Position numbers and translations under genes: made by a program | The notes under the pieces: generated by a model | Told to the model about the DNA's origin: nothing | Databases searched by the model: none | Seen by the model: only the letters and a program-made list of their open reading frames with translations | Origin: Galerina marginata | Taxonomy: Eukaryota; Basidiomycota; Agaricomycetes; Agaricales; Galerinaceae | Direction: 5' to 3' | NCBI GenBank assembly: GCA_023014335.1 | Contig: JAECYW010000024.1 | Span: 124,001 to 188,000 of the forward strand | DNA length: 64,000 nucleotides | Part shown: positions 1 through 10,626 of the stretch, one piece after another | Layout of the letters: every line of letters begins with the position of its first letter | How positions within the stretch are numbered: position 1 is the first letter of the stretch

Positions 1-1569
1 TCCCTCTGCTGCTGACGAGATCTATAAATTGATCAAGGATGCTATTGAGGTCAAAACACTCTTAGCAGACGCGGTTGCTGCTGTCCGTAAGGTTGATTCG
101 GTCGCCGGGACGCAGTTCTCCAAGGGTCTTGATGCTGTCGATAAGGTAAATGCATTTTCTACCCACATTGACAACCATGTTAATGATAAGTTTGCCTTGT
201 TAGAAATATGTCGACCTCATGAACGAGTCGCGCTCATCCGCCACGACTTTGAATGGTGTTATTCAAGGTATGCCCTAGGCCGTTTTGTGTCTAATTATAG
301 CTCACAAAAGGACAGATTTCGTCGAAGTGATCGTTCCATACTCTCAAATGACCGAAATCGCGCTGGCTAAGCGAGTAAATAAAATCAAGTTGGAAACCAA
401 GAAGGTATAAAATGGTTTCCAGTCAATTTACATTTGAAACTGTTTAATAACTTTCCAACAGACTGAAGCTGTTGCTAAAAAGGACCTCGCACCATACGAC
501 GCGAAGCTTGCGAAATTGAAAGCAGAGATCAACGCTCTTGTCGCCAATTTGAACAAGACTTCCGAGAAAGTCAAGGCCGAGTCGGAGGCAGCTTTGAAAG
601 CAATTGAAACGGAAGTTGAGAATATTACTGCACAGATCAAAGCCCAGTACGTGATATGGATAAGCCCTGAAATTTATCGCTAACGTTTCCCAGGGAGGCT
701 GAAGATGTAAACAATAAATCCGATGACTTGGGGTCCAAGGTGACCAGCGTGGTAAGTTACAATTCAATATGTTTTGGTATTATACACCTAATATTTTCTG
801 AAAGGTCGAGAAGTTCACTGGGGGTGGTCGCGCTAGAACTTTGACCCATGCCAATGGACAGCCAACTGGTCAGAGTACATCGGTTGTCGATTCCGCGATT
901 GGTTCGTTGACTGGGCTTCTTGGCGGTTTTATGATCGGAGGCCCAGCTGGTGGTGTGCGTGATTCAAATACTTAGGTTTTATTCTTCCATTTACCGGTCA
1001 CTTCCAGCTTTTCTCCGTTGTCAGCAAGATCACTGCCATTGGAGACTTTTTCAGCAAGCCTGTGACTGGCAAAAGTATGTGGCTTTTAGAGAATTATTTT
1101 TTTCCATTAATTAACGCTGTTAATAATATCCAGACAGACAAGGAGAAATTGATGCTAAGGTCAAGGAGCTGGAAAGTGCGAAGAAAGAAGCTCGGGAGAA
1201 AGTTGAAGAAATTGAGGCCGCCATTCAGGAAGCTGCACAGCTGGCCGACAGTTTCTCTGGCCTCCACGGTAGGCTCGGGCACTTTGACGTAGTCTGGAAC
1301 AAAGTAAGGACCTCTTGATCTTCTTAGAAAGTCACGGCGCTTATCGTAACCTTGAAGGTCCTCGCGGATTCTCATGCCCTCGGTGAATATATTGAAGGCC
1401 AAACTTTCGATGAGAAGGTATGACGTTTACATCTCAATTCGTTCTTGTTTTTTGAATCTGAATGTTTTCCGTCTCGTAGGCGATAATCGAGAGGGTCAAC
1501 TCCGAAGCCGAAGTTTATGAAGGATTGAGGCGGGCTTTGGATGACTATTCCCTGCGCGTAACGATTTAG
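1..1569 (+). CDS. coiled-coil protein with glycine-rich hydrophobic centre, 5' end outside window
   Basis: The reading frame is open from the first base, so the true start lies upstream. Frame-consistent exons are 1-267, 316-404, 462-646, 694-751, 805-954, 1008-1074, 1134-1303, 1328-1417 and 1480-1569, separated by GT-AG introns mostly of 48-63 nt (one apparent 24-nt gap at 1304-1327 is too short to be sure of). The product is mostly amphipathic helix rich in Ala, Glu and Lys. A glycine-rich hydrophobic stretch (GSLTGLLGGFMIGGPAGG, then LFSVVSKITAIGDFF) sits in the middle and a second long helix follows. It ends with DDYSLRVTI. This helix-hydrophobic hairpin-helix plan resembles alpha-helical membrane-inserting proteins, but that is inference from shape only. 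I do not recognise the family. A copy of its last two exons and 3' flank lies at 50873-51085. Confidence 0.7.
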
Positions 1570-2043
1570 AAGTTTGAACAAGAAGTAAATAGTCGATCTA
1601 ACTAGTATTCCTGTCGACCGTCGTTGTCACAGTTTGTTCAGCTTATTTCTTTACATTTAGAATAACGATATCAGTCTACGCTTTTCTCTTCATCATAAAT
1701 CTGCGCGTGAGGCATGTACTGGCTCATTGACTATGATGACAGAACTTGAGCCGGAACCATCAATTCCATGCAGTTCCATGCATGAGTCGGTCGTCAACGC
1801 GTCAACCCCGTTTATTTAAATCTCAGTATACAAGAAAATGACGATAAAAACAGACGACTTTGCTGTGAAAGATGATTTCGAATTCTGCTGGACGACAGTG
1901 TGCGGCAAGGCAGTATGTAGTGTAATCGGTGTTAAAAGGCGCTCTTTGGGGCGTAGATGCCGGCAACACGCGTGATGGTATTATCTAATCATTTGAACTT
2001 CCTTCGCCCCTGCTCCCGCAAAGTCCACAGGTGCAGATGAGTC
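1570..2043. other. intergenic, no gene seen
   Basis: No reading frame with plausible splicing is seen here. The first roughly 180 bases after the stop codon are weakly similar to the sequence after the partial gene copy near 51.1-51.4 kb, so the duplication included the 3' flank. Confidence 0.5.
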
Positions 2044-2059
2044 TAAAACGCACTGTACG
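2044..2059 (+). repeat. left terminal inverted repeat of the putative KDZ element
   Basis: The 16-mer TAAAACGCACTGTACG is matched perfectly in inverse orientation at 42553-42568. Further copies of its CGCACTGTA core occur just inside (around 2093), which fits transposase-binding subterminal motifs. Confidence 0.6.
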
Positions 2060-2099
2060 TTACCGAAGGTCACGCACAGTGCGTGTCCGCTACTTACGC

Positions 2100-4340
2100 A
2101 CTGTATGTAGGCTTCTGTTGTGAAATCGTCCAAAATACATGAAAATGTGGTATCCCCTTCCCAGAACCATGGTCCGAGTATTTAAAATATCGTTCAGTCA
2201 GACCGTAGACGTTCCAACTGCTGACTCAAATTGCTCCTGCAGCTGCCTGGGGGAAATTCGGTTCGTCCCTACTATATTCCTCAGTGCAACTGCCAGCTTC
2301 TGGTAGATGTAATTAGGTAGGGCAGTACAACATCTGACAGGAGATAGTAAATGTGGTACAGAATGATTATATTTCTTAGTCTGATGTGTTATCGTCTGTG
2401 GGTACTATACTTTTCCGGGTGAGAGATTACCATACCCAGCTACTATTTTCCTAAATTCGGATGGAAACGGTAACCATACTCCGACACAATACGTCAGCGA
2501 TTTTAGGTACATGCATACTACTTTTAGGAAGCGAGAACTCCTTTTTATTTGCAGAAATATCTAGTAGGGAGATACGACATTTGAAGGCCGTGAACGATGT
2601 AGTGGGCACATACCACATTTCTTGATATGAGAGGTTAGAGATTTGAGATACATTGATACTACTTTTAAGACACGTAGTTGCCAGAAAGATTCGGTAGGGA
2701 CGTATCACATATCTCAGTGTTTTAAAGGCAATATCTGAGCTGGACATTTCGCGTACCCGGAAGATCTACGGGACATACCACATTTTTGGATATGTCCAAT
2801 GTGGTATAAGCCTACTACCTTTCTCAAGCCAACGAAATTCGATTCGTCAATACCACATTTATTAATTAGACCACCTCCCTCGCCGAAAGAACACGAGCTG
2901 CGGGATGTAGTACCCGCATATCACATTTAACGAACAAAAAACAGATTCTGTAAAGAAGGAAATACCGTTCACAACTACCACAACTGCGAGAGGAATTGAA
3001 TATCGTACTGACCCACCACAACTTCGAGAGAAATCAAATGTTGTAATGACGTACCACAAGTTCGAGAGGAATTGAATATTGTACCGACCCACCACAACTG
3101 CAAGAAAAATCAAATATCGTATTGACGAGAGGAATTAAATGTCGTACTGATGTACCACAACCTCGAGAGCAATCAAATATCGTACTCACGTACCACAACT
3201 TCGTGAGGAATCGAATATTGTACTGACCTACCACAACTGCGAGAGGAACTAAATATTGTACTGACCTACCACAACTGCGAGACAAATCGAATATTGTACC
3301 GACCTACCACAACTGCGAGGGGAATCAAATATTGTACTGACATACCACAACTGCGAGGGGAATCGAATATTGTACTTACCTACCACAACTGCGAGGGGAA
3401 TCGAATATTGTACTTACCTACCACAACTGCGAGGGGAATCGAATATCGTACTGACGTACCACAACCGCGAGAGGAATCGAATATCGTACTGACGTACCAC
3501 AACCGCGAGAGGAATCGAATATCGTACTGACGTACCACAACCGCGAGAGGAATCGAATATCGTACTGACCTATCACAAGCTCAGAAATTACGGAATATCG
3601 TACTGACCCACAACCTTCCTTGGACTGGAAAAAAGTTGTTTCTCGCTACTAAAAGATGTGATTGACATTTCGAGCGATTGAAAAGGCGGTAGCCAGGTAT
3701 CACATTTAATAAATTTATCAAATGCAGTATCCAGCTACTCGTAAAATATGGTGCTGGGATTTTATCGTCTTGCCTACGTGTAAAATAAAGTGTCCAAGCC
3801 ACATTGAGAAGTATCATACCGTGAATTATAGGCAGCAGATGAACTGCTCAAGCGGTTATGGGTTTCGCACGGCGGTTTTGAAAAGACTTCCAGTACATTG
3901 GCGCTGGAGTGTGGCTGTGTTCGGCGACGTAAGCCGATGGGCGCCTATTTCAAAATCGGTGAAAACCCGCGTTTGGTGCACGCAAGCGCAGTAAAATCAG
4001 TATTAAATCCATTCCGTCTTGAGTTAGTTTAACGTGGAGCAGATATGCCATACATCCACTTGCCAAAATGCGGTATGTCTGGACTAAATTTACCTAATCT
4101 GTAAGAATGTGGTACGCACCGACAACATTACCGGCTGGGCACCAAACTCGTATGCTTGTACTCAATTTCTTTAAATATTTGAATATAGTACGCTTCTACG
4201 AAAATTGGTGATGTTGGATAATGCAGTGTGTGTGTACAACATATCTTAAAAAGTGGTAAGTTGCTACCACGATCCCCGGTTTAAGGATGACTAGTTTTAA
4301 TTTAAATCAGAGTTTGAAGTACATAGAAGTATCGACGTAG
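2100..4340. repeat. left satellite region with TGTGGTA/TACCACA motif
   Basis: The whole stretch is filled with degenerate copies of a short motif, TACCACA or its complement TGTGGTA, spaced tens of bases apart. No convincing gene lies in it; the reading frames that cross it are by-products of the repeat. The same motif family fills 40740-42500 near the other end. The 3' end of the gene at 4341-5425 runs into this zone, where a terminal ...GVWYVPRGL is encoded by repeat sequence. Confidence 0.75.
2965..3620 (-). repeat. 38-bp tandem repeat, about 17 copies
   Basis: Ten copies are in perfect 38-base register: the TACCACAA motif starts at 3229, 3267, 3305, 3343, 3381, 3419, 3457, 3495, 3533, and a variant at 3571. 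About seven more diverged copies lie upstream from 2970. Each unit reads TACCACAAC, then a GC-rich GCGAGAGGAATCGAATAT part, then CGTACTGAC. Neighbouring units near 3420-3560 are almost identical, so expansion or homogenisation is recent. Read on the minus strand the unit matches half of the 76-77-bp unit at 41.6-42.1 kb. Confidence 0.9.
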
Positions 4341-5425
4341 TTATAACCCACGTGGTACATACCACACCCCCATACATTTCATAATATAATTGTACTGTTT
4401 TCGTCGACGGGTATGGCCGCGGAATAGCATAGGCTCTGGCGCCTTCTCCTGTGGCGTATCAGATTCGTAATCACTACCTGTCTCCCATTCATACTCGTTA
4501 CCCCTAGCGAACATGTCATCCGCTTTACCATAGGTACTATATTGACACGACCATTCCCAGTACTCGGCAATTTTAAGACCTCCTGAATTGTCAGGGGGGG
4601 CAATTCCTAACTTGATGGGTGTACATGGCGTCCCGGTTTGATACCTACAGAGGTAAAGCTCGTAGCTAAGCTCCCGTAAACCGATGCAGTTGGCGACATA
4701 ATTTCGTGGTTGACGTCCGGGGCGGAAGATGATGAGACGGGTCCGGTAGGTACAATTCAACGGCTTCGAAGGATTTAGACGGCGGAAAGTCCCATCTTCG
4801 TGGAAATACTCAATGGGAGTTTTCTTTGGATCCAGCACCGCAACTAACTCCGGGTGCTTCGCGAAGGTAAACCGTTTGTCGCGCATACAGAAGAAGACAC
4901 GCTGAGGCAGGTGAGGCCCATTCTGTTGATTGGTACACAAAGTTAGCAGCGTACTTTTCATGATGATAAAACACATACTTCGTGTCCAAAATAGAAATAA
5001 AAAGGGACGATATCCACTCTAGGGTCAGAGGGGGAGTGCTCACTCCCGTCGGTCACCGACGCCTTGGAATCGCTATCATCCGTGGGGTACATCAGGCTGA
5101 TTGGAAAAAAGGGATTAATTATTAACCCCCAACAATGACAGGGAGAGTAACACACCTATCATCCGAGTTCCCGTCTAACTCGTCGAAGAGTAAAGGAGAC
5201 GAGCATCCCCTGAACAAAGAGATTAATCATTAGCCTCAACAATGACAGGGAGAGTAACGTACCTATTATTCGAATTCCCTTCTAACTCGTCGCCGAGTAA
5301 AGGAGACGAGCAATCCCTGAACAAAGAGATTAATCATTAGCCTCAACAATGACAGGGAGAGTAACGTACCTGTCATCCGAGTTCCCTTCTAACTCGTCGC
5401 TGAGTAAAGGAGACGAGCAATCCAT
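4341..5425 (-). CDS. hypothetical protein with tandemly triplicated first exon
   Basis: Five exons splice in frame: 5425-5370, 5316-5263, 5209-5156, 5096-4979 and 4922-4341, giving 287 residues. Exons 1-3 are copies of one another and encode MDCSSPLLSDELEGNSDD, DCSSPLLGDELEGNSNN and GCSSPLLFDELDGNSDD. All use phase-2 introns, so repeat number can change without breaking the frame. The remaining part is acidic and then a globular-looking domain with aromatic residues, ending in a basic tail. I do not recognise the family. The start codon is set by the first repeat copy, which begins with ATG. The gene lies between the left satellite region and the left end of the Plavaka element, whose insertion point is about 100 bases upstream of the start codon. 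Confidence 0.7.
5113..5425 (-). repeat. 107-bp tandem exon-intron unit, three copies
   Basis: The unit consists of one 54-nt exon and one intron of about 53 nt. Copies begin around 5113, 5221 and 5328 (spacing 108 and 107), and the outermost exon copy supplies the start codon at 5425. The two outer units differ at only a few positions; the innermost is more diverged. Confidence 0.85.
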
Positions 5426-5526
5426 GCCTGACGCACTTGGACTACAAATAAGTTAGTGTGTGATTCGACCATACCATCAAAAGAGCGGGGATACCTTTCA
5501 TTTTCATGAACTCCAGCCGCGGACGA

Positions 5527-5556
5527 CATGGTACATCAGGAAAAACACTTTTGCCC
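5527..5556 (+). repeat. left terminal inverted repeat of the Plavaka element
   Basis: It begins CATGGTACATCAGGAAAAAC and matches the complement of 26797-26826 at 29 of 30 positions. It is followed by tandem TTGCCCCAAG copies. Confidence 0.85.
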
Positions 5557-5800
5557 CAAGTTGCCCCAAGTTGCCTCAAAATAATTTCCCTATATCTTGG
5601 GACTAGGATAGCATCCTAGGAAGTCCTGGGTGACCTGAGACCTTCCCAGGTGACCTAGGTGACTTTAATGATATCTTAGGAGTTCTTACAAGTTTAAAAC
5701 AACCTATGACATATCTGAAGCAACCTATGAGACTATATAGTCTATTTAGAAATAGCTTGTAATTGGTATATTTACTGGGTGTGATTAAATTGAATAGTGT
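5557..5800. promoter_or_regulatory. left subterminal region with CCTAGG motifs
   Basis: Repeated CTAGGATA, TCCTAGGA, CCTGGGTGA and CCTAGGTGA words occur between 5590 and 5690. The same words are found at the right end. Clustered subterminal motifs are usual transposase-binding sites in CACTA-like elements; the function here is inferred. Confidence 0.5.
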
Positions 5801-5803
5801 AGA

Positions 5804-8800
5804 TTAGTAGAGTGTTTGATATGAATAAAGACTCTGCCAGTTATTTAGTAGGAAAGTAGATGCTTTATCCAGAACAGTATCTGATGTCCAACTTGTCTTC
5901 CATATTTCTCCATGGCCATCGTAGTCAAATCGAGGGATAAGCATACAACTTTGCCGTATTGAGACAACAGGAATGATTGCATTTTCGGTGGGGTTGGTTT
6001 TCTTGATGACATACATTCCGGATGCTGGCTCAGGAGCGCTTCTGAGTGTCTTGTACCACTCTATATAAGCCAAAGGCTCAGTTGGCCAGTGCTGGGGCAT
6101 TGCTTGCCTGCCATATCCGGCATCAAAGTGGGTTGGAAGCTTGAAAATTACGCGAACCCTCCCAATTCTAACACCTATCTTGAGAAATCAACAATGGCAT
6201 ATGAAAAAGAATTTGAATGCTGGCCTTCAACTCCAGTTGATTCTGCTGCGTCTTTGTATAGAACAACAACTGTATCCATCCTCCCATTTGGGTTTTTGTT
6301 TGAACGGGGAATAGCTTTTACAGTATCGTTTTCTTGAACATCGTAACCTTCTTCCTGGAGACTGTGAGGGTGAAATTTGAATTGAGTGTAGACGTCCAAT
6401 CGTTGAAATGGAAGACTATATAAATGTGAGACAGCATTGGAAGTCCGGTGGCCAGGAGGAAGGAATTTATTTAAATACTCCTTGAGGTGTTGAGAAAGTT
6501 GTGGAGCATCATGGGATTGTTCGATTACTGAAATTAGACGGCCAGGATATGGAGGATATTTTGCAATGTGAACAAGAGGTTTTTTGGAAAGCGGTGTTGG
6601 AGGAGGCTCAGTGTTTTTAGAATCAATATCAAGCCAGTCCAAGTAGTTATCAAACGCGGATACTTTTTCCTGTCGTGAAAGCCAAGTAACCATTTGTGGG
6701 AATTCATCCCGTTTGTTTGAAGCTCGCCATCCTTCTTTTGCGAAATCGATATGAAAGCGTTCAAAAGTTTCCGTGTTGTAGTTGTCAGTTGTCCCATAAA
6801 GTTTAATAGAGTCGATATAATGGTGGAGTGAATGGAACTTTGGGATATTCAGATGTTTGCGAACATTCATTCGAATAAAGTATTCTTTGTTTTTATGATA
6901 TTCATTGAGGGCATCCTGGAGATATCCAAGCGTGTAGTTGTCATGAGCGCGATACTGGGCAAGAGCTATAAAATCCAGTAAGGCTTTTATCGCCTTGATT
7001 CCTGATTTAGGGATCTTTCCAACCAGACACCCAAGAAGAACTCGTGCCATATGCTTTCGCTCAGGTCCTGAGATTTGGCTGAGTGCTGACCAGCCGTTGC
7101 TGAAATGACGAACACCGTAAGCTGGAGGAAGAGTTCGCAAGCGAGCATCCAGCTCTTTTTCGCTTGGTAAGACTTGTTGGCACCATCCAATGATGTGTTT
7201 GAGTACTCCTTGGTAGAGCTGATGGAGGACATCTGGTGTGATGGCCTTGTGGATGTCGCATAGGGGAAAGTCTTTCCAGAAGGGATCATAGACACTTCCA
7301 GATACGTCATGGGCCATACAATAGTCATAGAAGTGACTTTCTCTGGTTGCTTTCTCTTTCGCGTCATTGATAATTCCCATTGTCCATTTTTGGGTGCGTG
7401 ATTCGCTAGGTTTACTGTCGCCAAGATTATTTGCTGGTGTACGGCATTTGGGACATGTGCCGTACTTAGTAGACGCTACAATGCACTGTTCTGGATAGTC
7501 GGCAGCATAGCAAGCCAAAATAGGATGGACATTTCGTACTTCTCCATTACCACTGGTCATTTCTACTCCATCTGTTCCAGCTTTAATCAATGGTGAAAGA
7601 ACCAGTCGCATTGCTTCATGGAAAAGGCGGTGATTTCTGATCTTGACATTTTTCTCCGACAGGCCAGAGCCCTTCAGTTTTGCCGACTCAACAGGAAGAT
7701 AGGCAATCAGAATGCAGGCATTTTTTGTAGGCTTTCGACGGAGACCTTTTGGAATGTTTCCTATAGTCAAATACACAGGGTAGGCGCTTTTCCCCCCAGA
7801 GAAATGGGTGAGCTGAGTTTTGTCGGTGGCGATAATGACTGGGGCAACAGTCGCTCCAACAGGAAGTCTGCTCTATAGAGACAATTAAGCAAAAAAGCAA
7901 AAGATAGGTAACATGGATTTACCTGCACGGCATGCCACCATTGCCCTGTCCAAAGTTCTGTATAGATGCGATTTTTTCTGTCGCGGCTTGAAAAAACCTT
8001 TCTTGGTCGATATACAATATGTGGCGACAGTGCTGGATCCTTCCAAATACTTCGAATTGCTTCTATTGGATCACGGTAGCGTATAGTATGTGTTGTGTCT
8101 GGCATATCCTTGAATATAAGGTGTTCAGTTTTCCACTCTCCTGCACGATCTGGTATGTCGTTGTCAATGATTTGATGAAGACCGCGAACATTGTGAAATG
8201 ACAATCCCAGCTTTTCCTTTAACTAAGAAAAATTATTCAAGTCAGTTTTGTATTAAATGCAAAGAAATAAACGTACGCCAGGTATTTCTAATAATCGGTT
8301 GAATGAGCTATGTCCAATACCGTCCTTGACCATCCATCTTGCAATGCGCCAATCCATTTCAGACGCGAATGGAGCATATGGGTTTGTCTGTCCTGGAGCT
8401 GGAGGGGGCACTGAATCGACATCTTGATTTCCTTCAAACAGCAGGCGCCAACGAACATGAAGTTTATCATCCACGCGAATAACCCGTCCGGCTCCTGCAA
8501 ATTCCACAGTTATCCGTTCATCCTCATCCTCATCTAGAACACGCGGTTGCTGGTGCTGTTTTTGCTGTTGACGTGATGATGGACCTGGACCAGCCTGACC
8601 TATATCCAAGGTAATGTCTTCTTCAACAAAATGGAATGGCTCTCCATCTTCGTCGTTCCAATAATTAAGAAGGTTTACAAAAACCTCAGGGGGCTCTTTC
8701 TCAGCCTCCAAGACATGAGGAGAAGGCGGATGTGGAATTTGTAATTCATCCTCATCCTCATCCTCATCCCCACTTCCGTCGTTGTCATCATCATCACCAC

Positions 8801-8954
8801 CATCCAAAAGATTTGCAGCAATTTCACGATTTTTTCCTTTTCCCCAGTGGCGACATAGCTGAGCATTCTTGAGATGTGAATTTACTCCCTGTACGGTGCG
8901 AAATACTCTGTGGCAAACAGGGCATTCAGTAGGTAGAAGTTCTCCAAAAGGCAT
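5804..8954 (-). CDS. Plavaka-family transposase
   Basis: Exons 8954-8277, 8222-7923, 7872-6232 and 6178-5804 give about 997 residues. The N-terminus has a C2H2-like finger (CPVCHRVF, then H27 and a Cys/His pair) followed by Asp/Glu-rich spacers. The core shows blocks I associate with Plavaka transposases: LPVGATVAPVIIATDKTQL, YLTIGNIPK, YLPVESAKLKG, AGTDGVEMTSGNGEVRNVHP, CPKCRTP, TPDVLHQLYQGVLKH and NTETFERFHIDFAKEGW. The tail PLAYIEWYKTL plus IPVVSIRQSCMLIP is the usual Plavaka C-terminus. The last intron (6231-6179) has a weak donor, GTTGAA; without it the frame stops at 6175, so a one-base indel is the alternative. The start is the Met 10 residues before the finger. It is convergent with no gene at its 3' side and lies beside its own left terminal repeat. 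Confidence 0.85.
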
Positions 8955-9156
8955 AGTTATCTGTAACTGAGACGCAGAGTTGAGCGATGCGATATCAAGA
9001 GCCTGAGGATTTGTGGGAATGCAGAACAATTGATTTAGACCATAATCTATTAAAAAGTAAAGACGTGACAACTTGAAATAGATCGTCAGTTGATAATATA
9101 CCATATAATTCGCATTTTTACATCCAATTATATAGTTTTCCCCATTATAACGACCA

Positions 9157-9818
9157 TCAGGCATCCCTTATCTTGGTTTTCGTAGACTCTAGAATTTCCA
9201 GCAGCAACTCTTGCAGTCTTGCATGTTGGTGAGTAAGCACGGTAAGTTGCTGTGCTATATCATGCGTAATTTTAGCCAAACGACGGTTACGGATACAACA
9301 CGCATAGCTTTTCAAGAGAGAAGATCGTTGGCCTCTTCGAACCATTTTGTACTTTTTGAAAGCAGATTTGTGTTGTTTCAAAGTCTTGGAGGACCTCAGG
9401 AGCGATGGGATGGCGTTAGTCTTTTTGAGGGACTAGATAGATCCATGTAAATACTATAATTGTAGAATCAAAGAAAATAATCTAGAACGAACGTTTTCAT
9501 TATTTAAAGATCTGGTATCTTCTGTCACACGGGTATCCAAAGGAGCATCCTCCAGTCGTGCCATGAACTTCAGCGGTCTTGATGGGAATGACGACTCCAC
9601 TAGTATCCCAGCCCAAGCGTCATCAACAGACGGATTGTACTAAATTGAATTAAGTAAATTTCTATTTTAAAAGAGAAGCGATAGCTCACTTTTCCAAGAG
9701 GACCTGAGTAATTTCCTCGGTCCAAGTTGAACATTTTGTTGACGGATGCACGACTCTGGTGTGTCTTGGAAGAAGTATTTCTCCTTATGTTTTTTTCGGG
9801 AGGACTAGGGCTTGACAC
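9157..9818 (-). CDS. small basic protein upstream of the Plavaka transposase
   Basis: Exons 9818-9690, 9639-9493 and 9432-9157 join in phase 0 and give 183 residues. The N-terminus is Ser/Pro/Lys-rich, the middle has VDDAWAGILV, and the C-terminus is a basic then leucine-rich helix (KQHKSAFKKYKMVRRGQ, LTVLTHQHARLQELLLEIL). I do not recognise it. It is co-oriented with the transposase and ends about 200 bases before its start, so it may be a transposon accessory gene. Confidence 0.55.
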
Positions 9819-10626
9819 AGGCGTATCAAAGTTTGATGTCTGTGCATGTCAAGCATAACTTTAGGACTTGAATAATTAGCCTGGGGAAGTTATCCTACTT
9901 CTTCACTTGTTTGCCGAGCACAGAGGGCAAATGGAGAGACGGAGGAGGGTGCTGTTGGCAATGAGCAAGGCGATATGTAGTTAGAGGCATGAAAGGAGTA
10001 GTCAGAGAGAAGGGCGGGAGAACTAGCCTCCTGGTTCATGTTGGATCAGAAAGAAAGCCTCACCCGTTGAACGCTTCACGCAGCTACGGCTGCAAACTTC
10101 CCACAGTTTGTCATCCACAAACGTTTGTGAGCCAATTTTAAGAGGGATTAAGCCTAGTAATCCTCCATATCAATCTGCAATGAAGCTGATTTTTCACTAA
10201 AAAACTTAATCATTTCAGTAATAATGACCCTTAATTTTTGTAGCCTTAAAGTAAAGCAAGCTCTCAAGTCTGGACGTTTGCATTGCGGGCCGGGGAAACT
10301 TTATTTTATCCTAACGTCAAGCAAGTTCAGTCAGCTTCCAAATTCCGATTGGGTGGGGCTGATTACAGCTAATCTTACAGCAAACGTTCATTATTTCCGA
10401 GGAGCAACAGCAGCTCATGGCAGCAATGCCACTTCAAGAAAACAAGGATGTGAGTATCTGTCCTGAAGCTACGTCCTCCTGGCTATTTACTGGAGCTAAT
10501 TGCGCACAAACCAGGTTATTCATCATGATTCGCTCCATATTGAGCTCAATCTAAGACTTTGTGAGTGATCTTAAAAATGAAACGCTTTAAACTTAGTATG
10601 ACGGCTACTGTGATCCACCTTTCAAG
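9819..10626. other. spacer inside the Plavaka element, no gene seen
   Basis: No frame with good splicing was found. It separates the minus-strand left arm from plus-strand genes and may contain divergent promoters. Confidence 0.4.

Noticed and set aside
3034..3530. Open frames of about 80 codons on both strands with repeated peptide motifs
   Set aside because: They arise from the 38-bp satellite, exist in several frames at once and have no start context or splice signals.
2965..3620. CRISPR-like array (38-bp repeat)
   Set aside because: Units abut without unique spacers and the genome is eukaryotic; it is a minisatellite.
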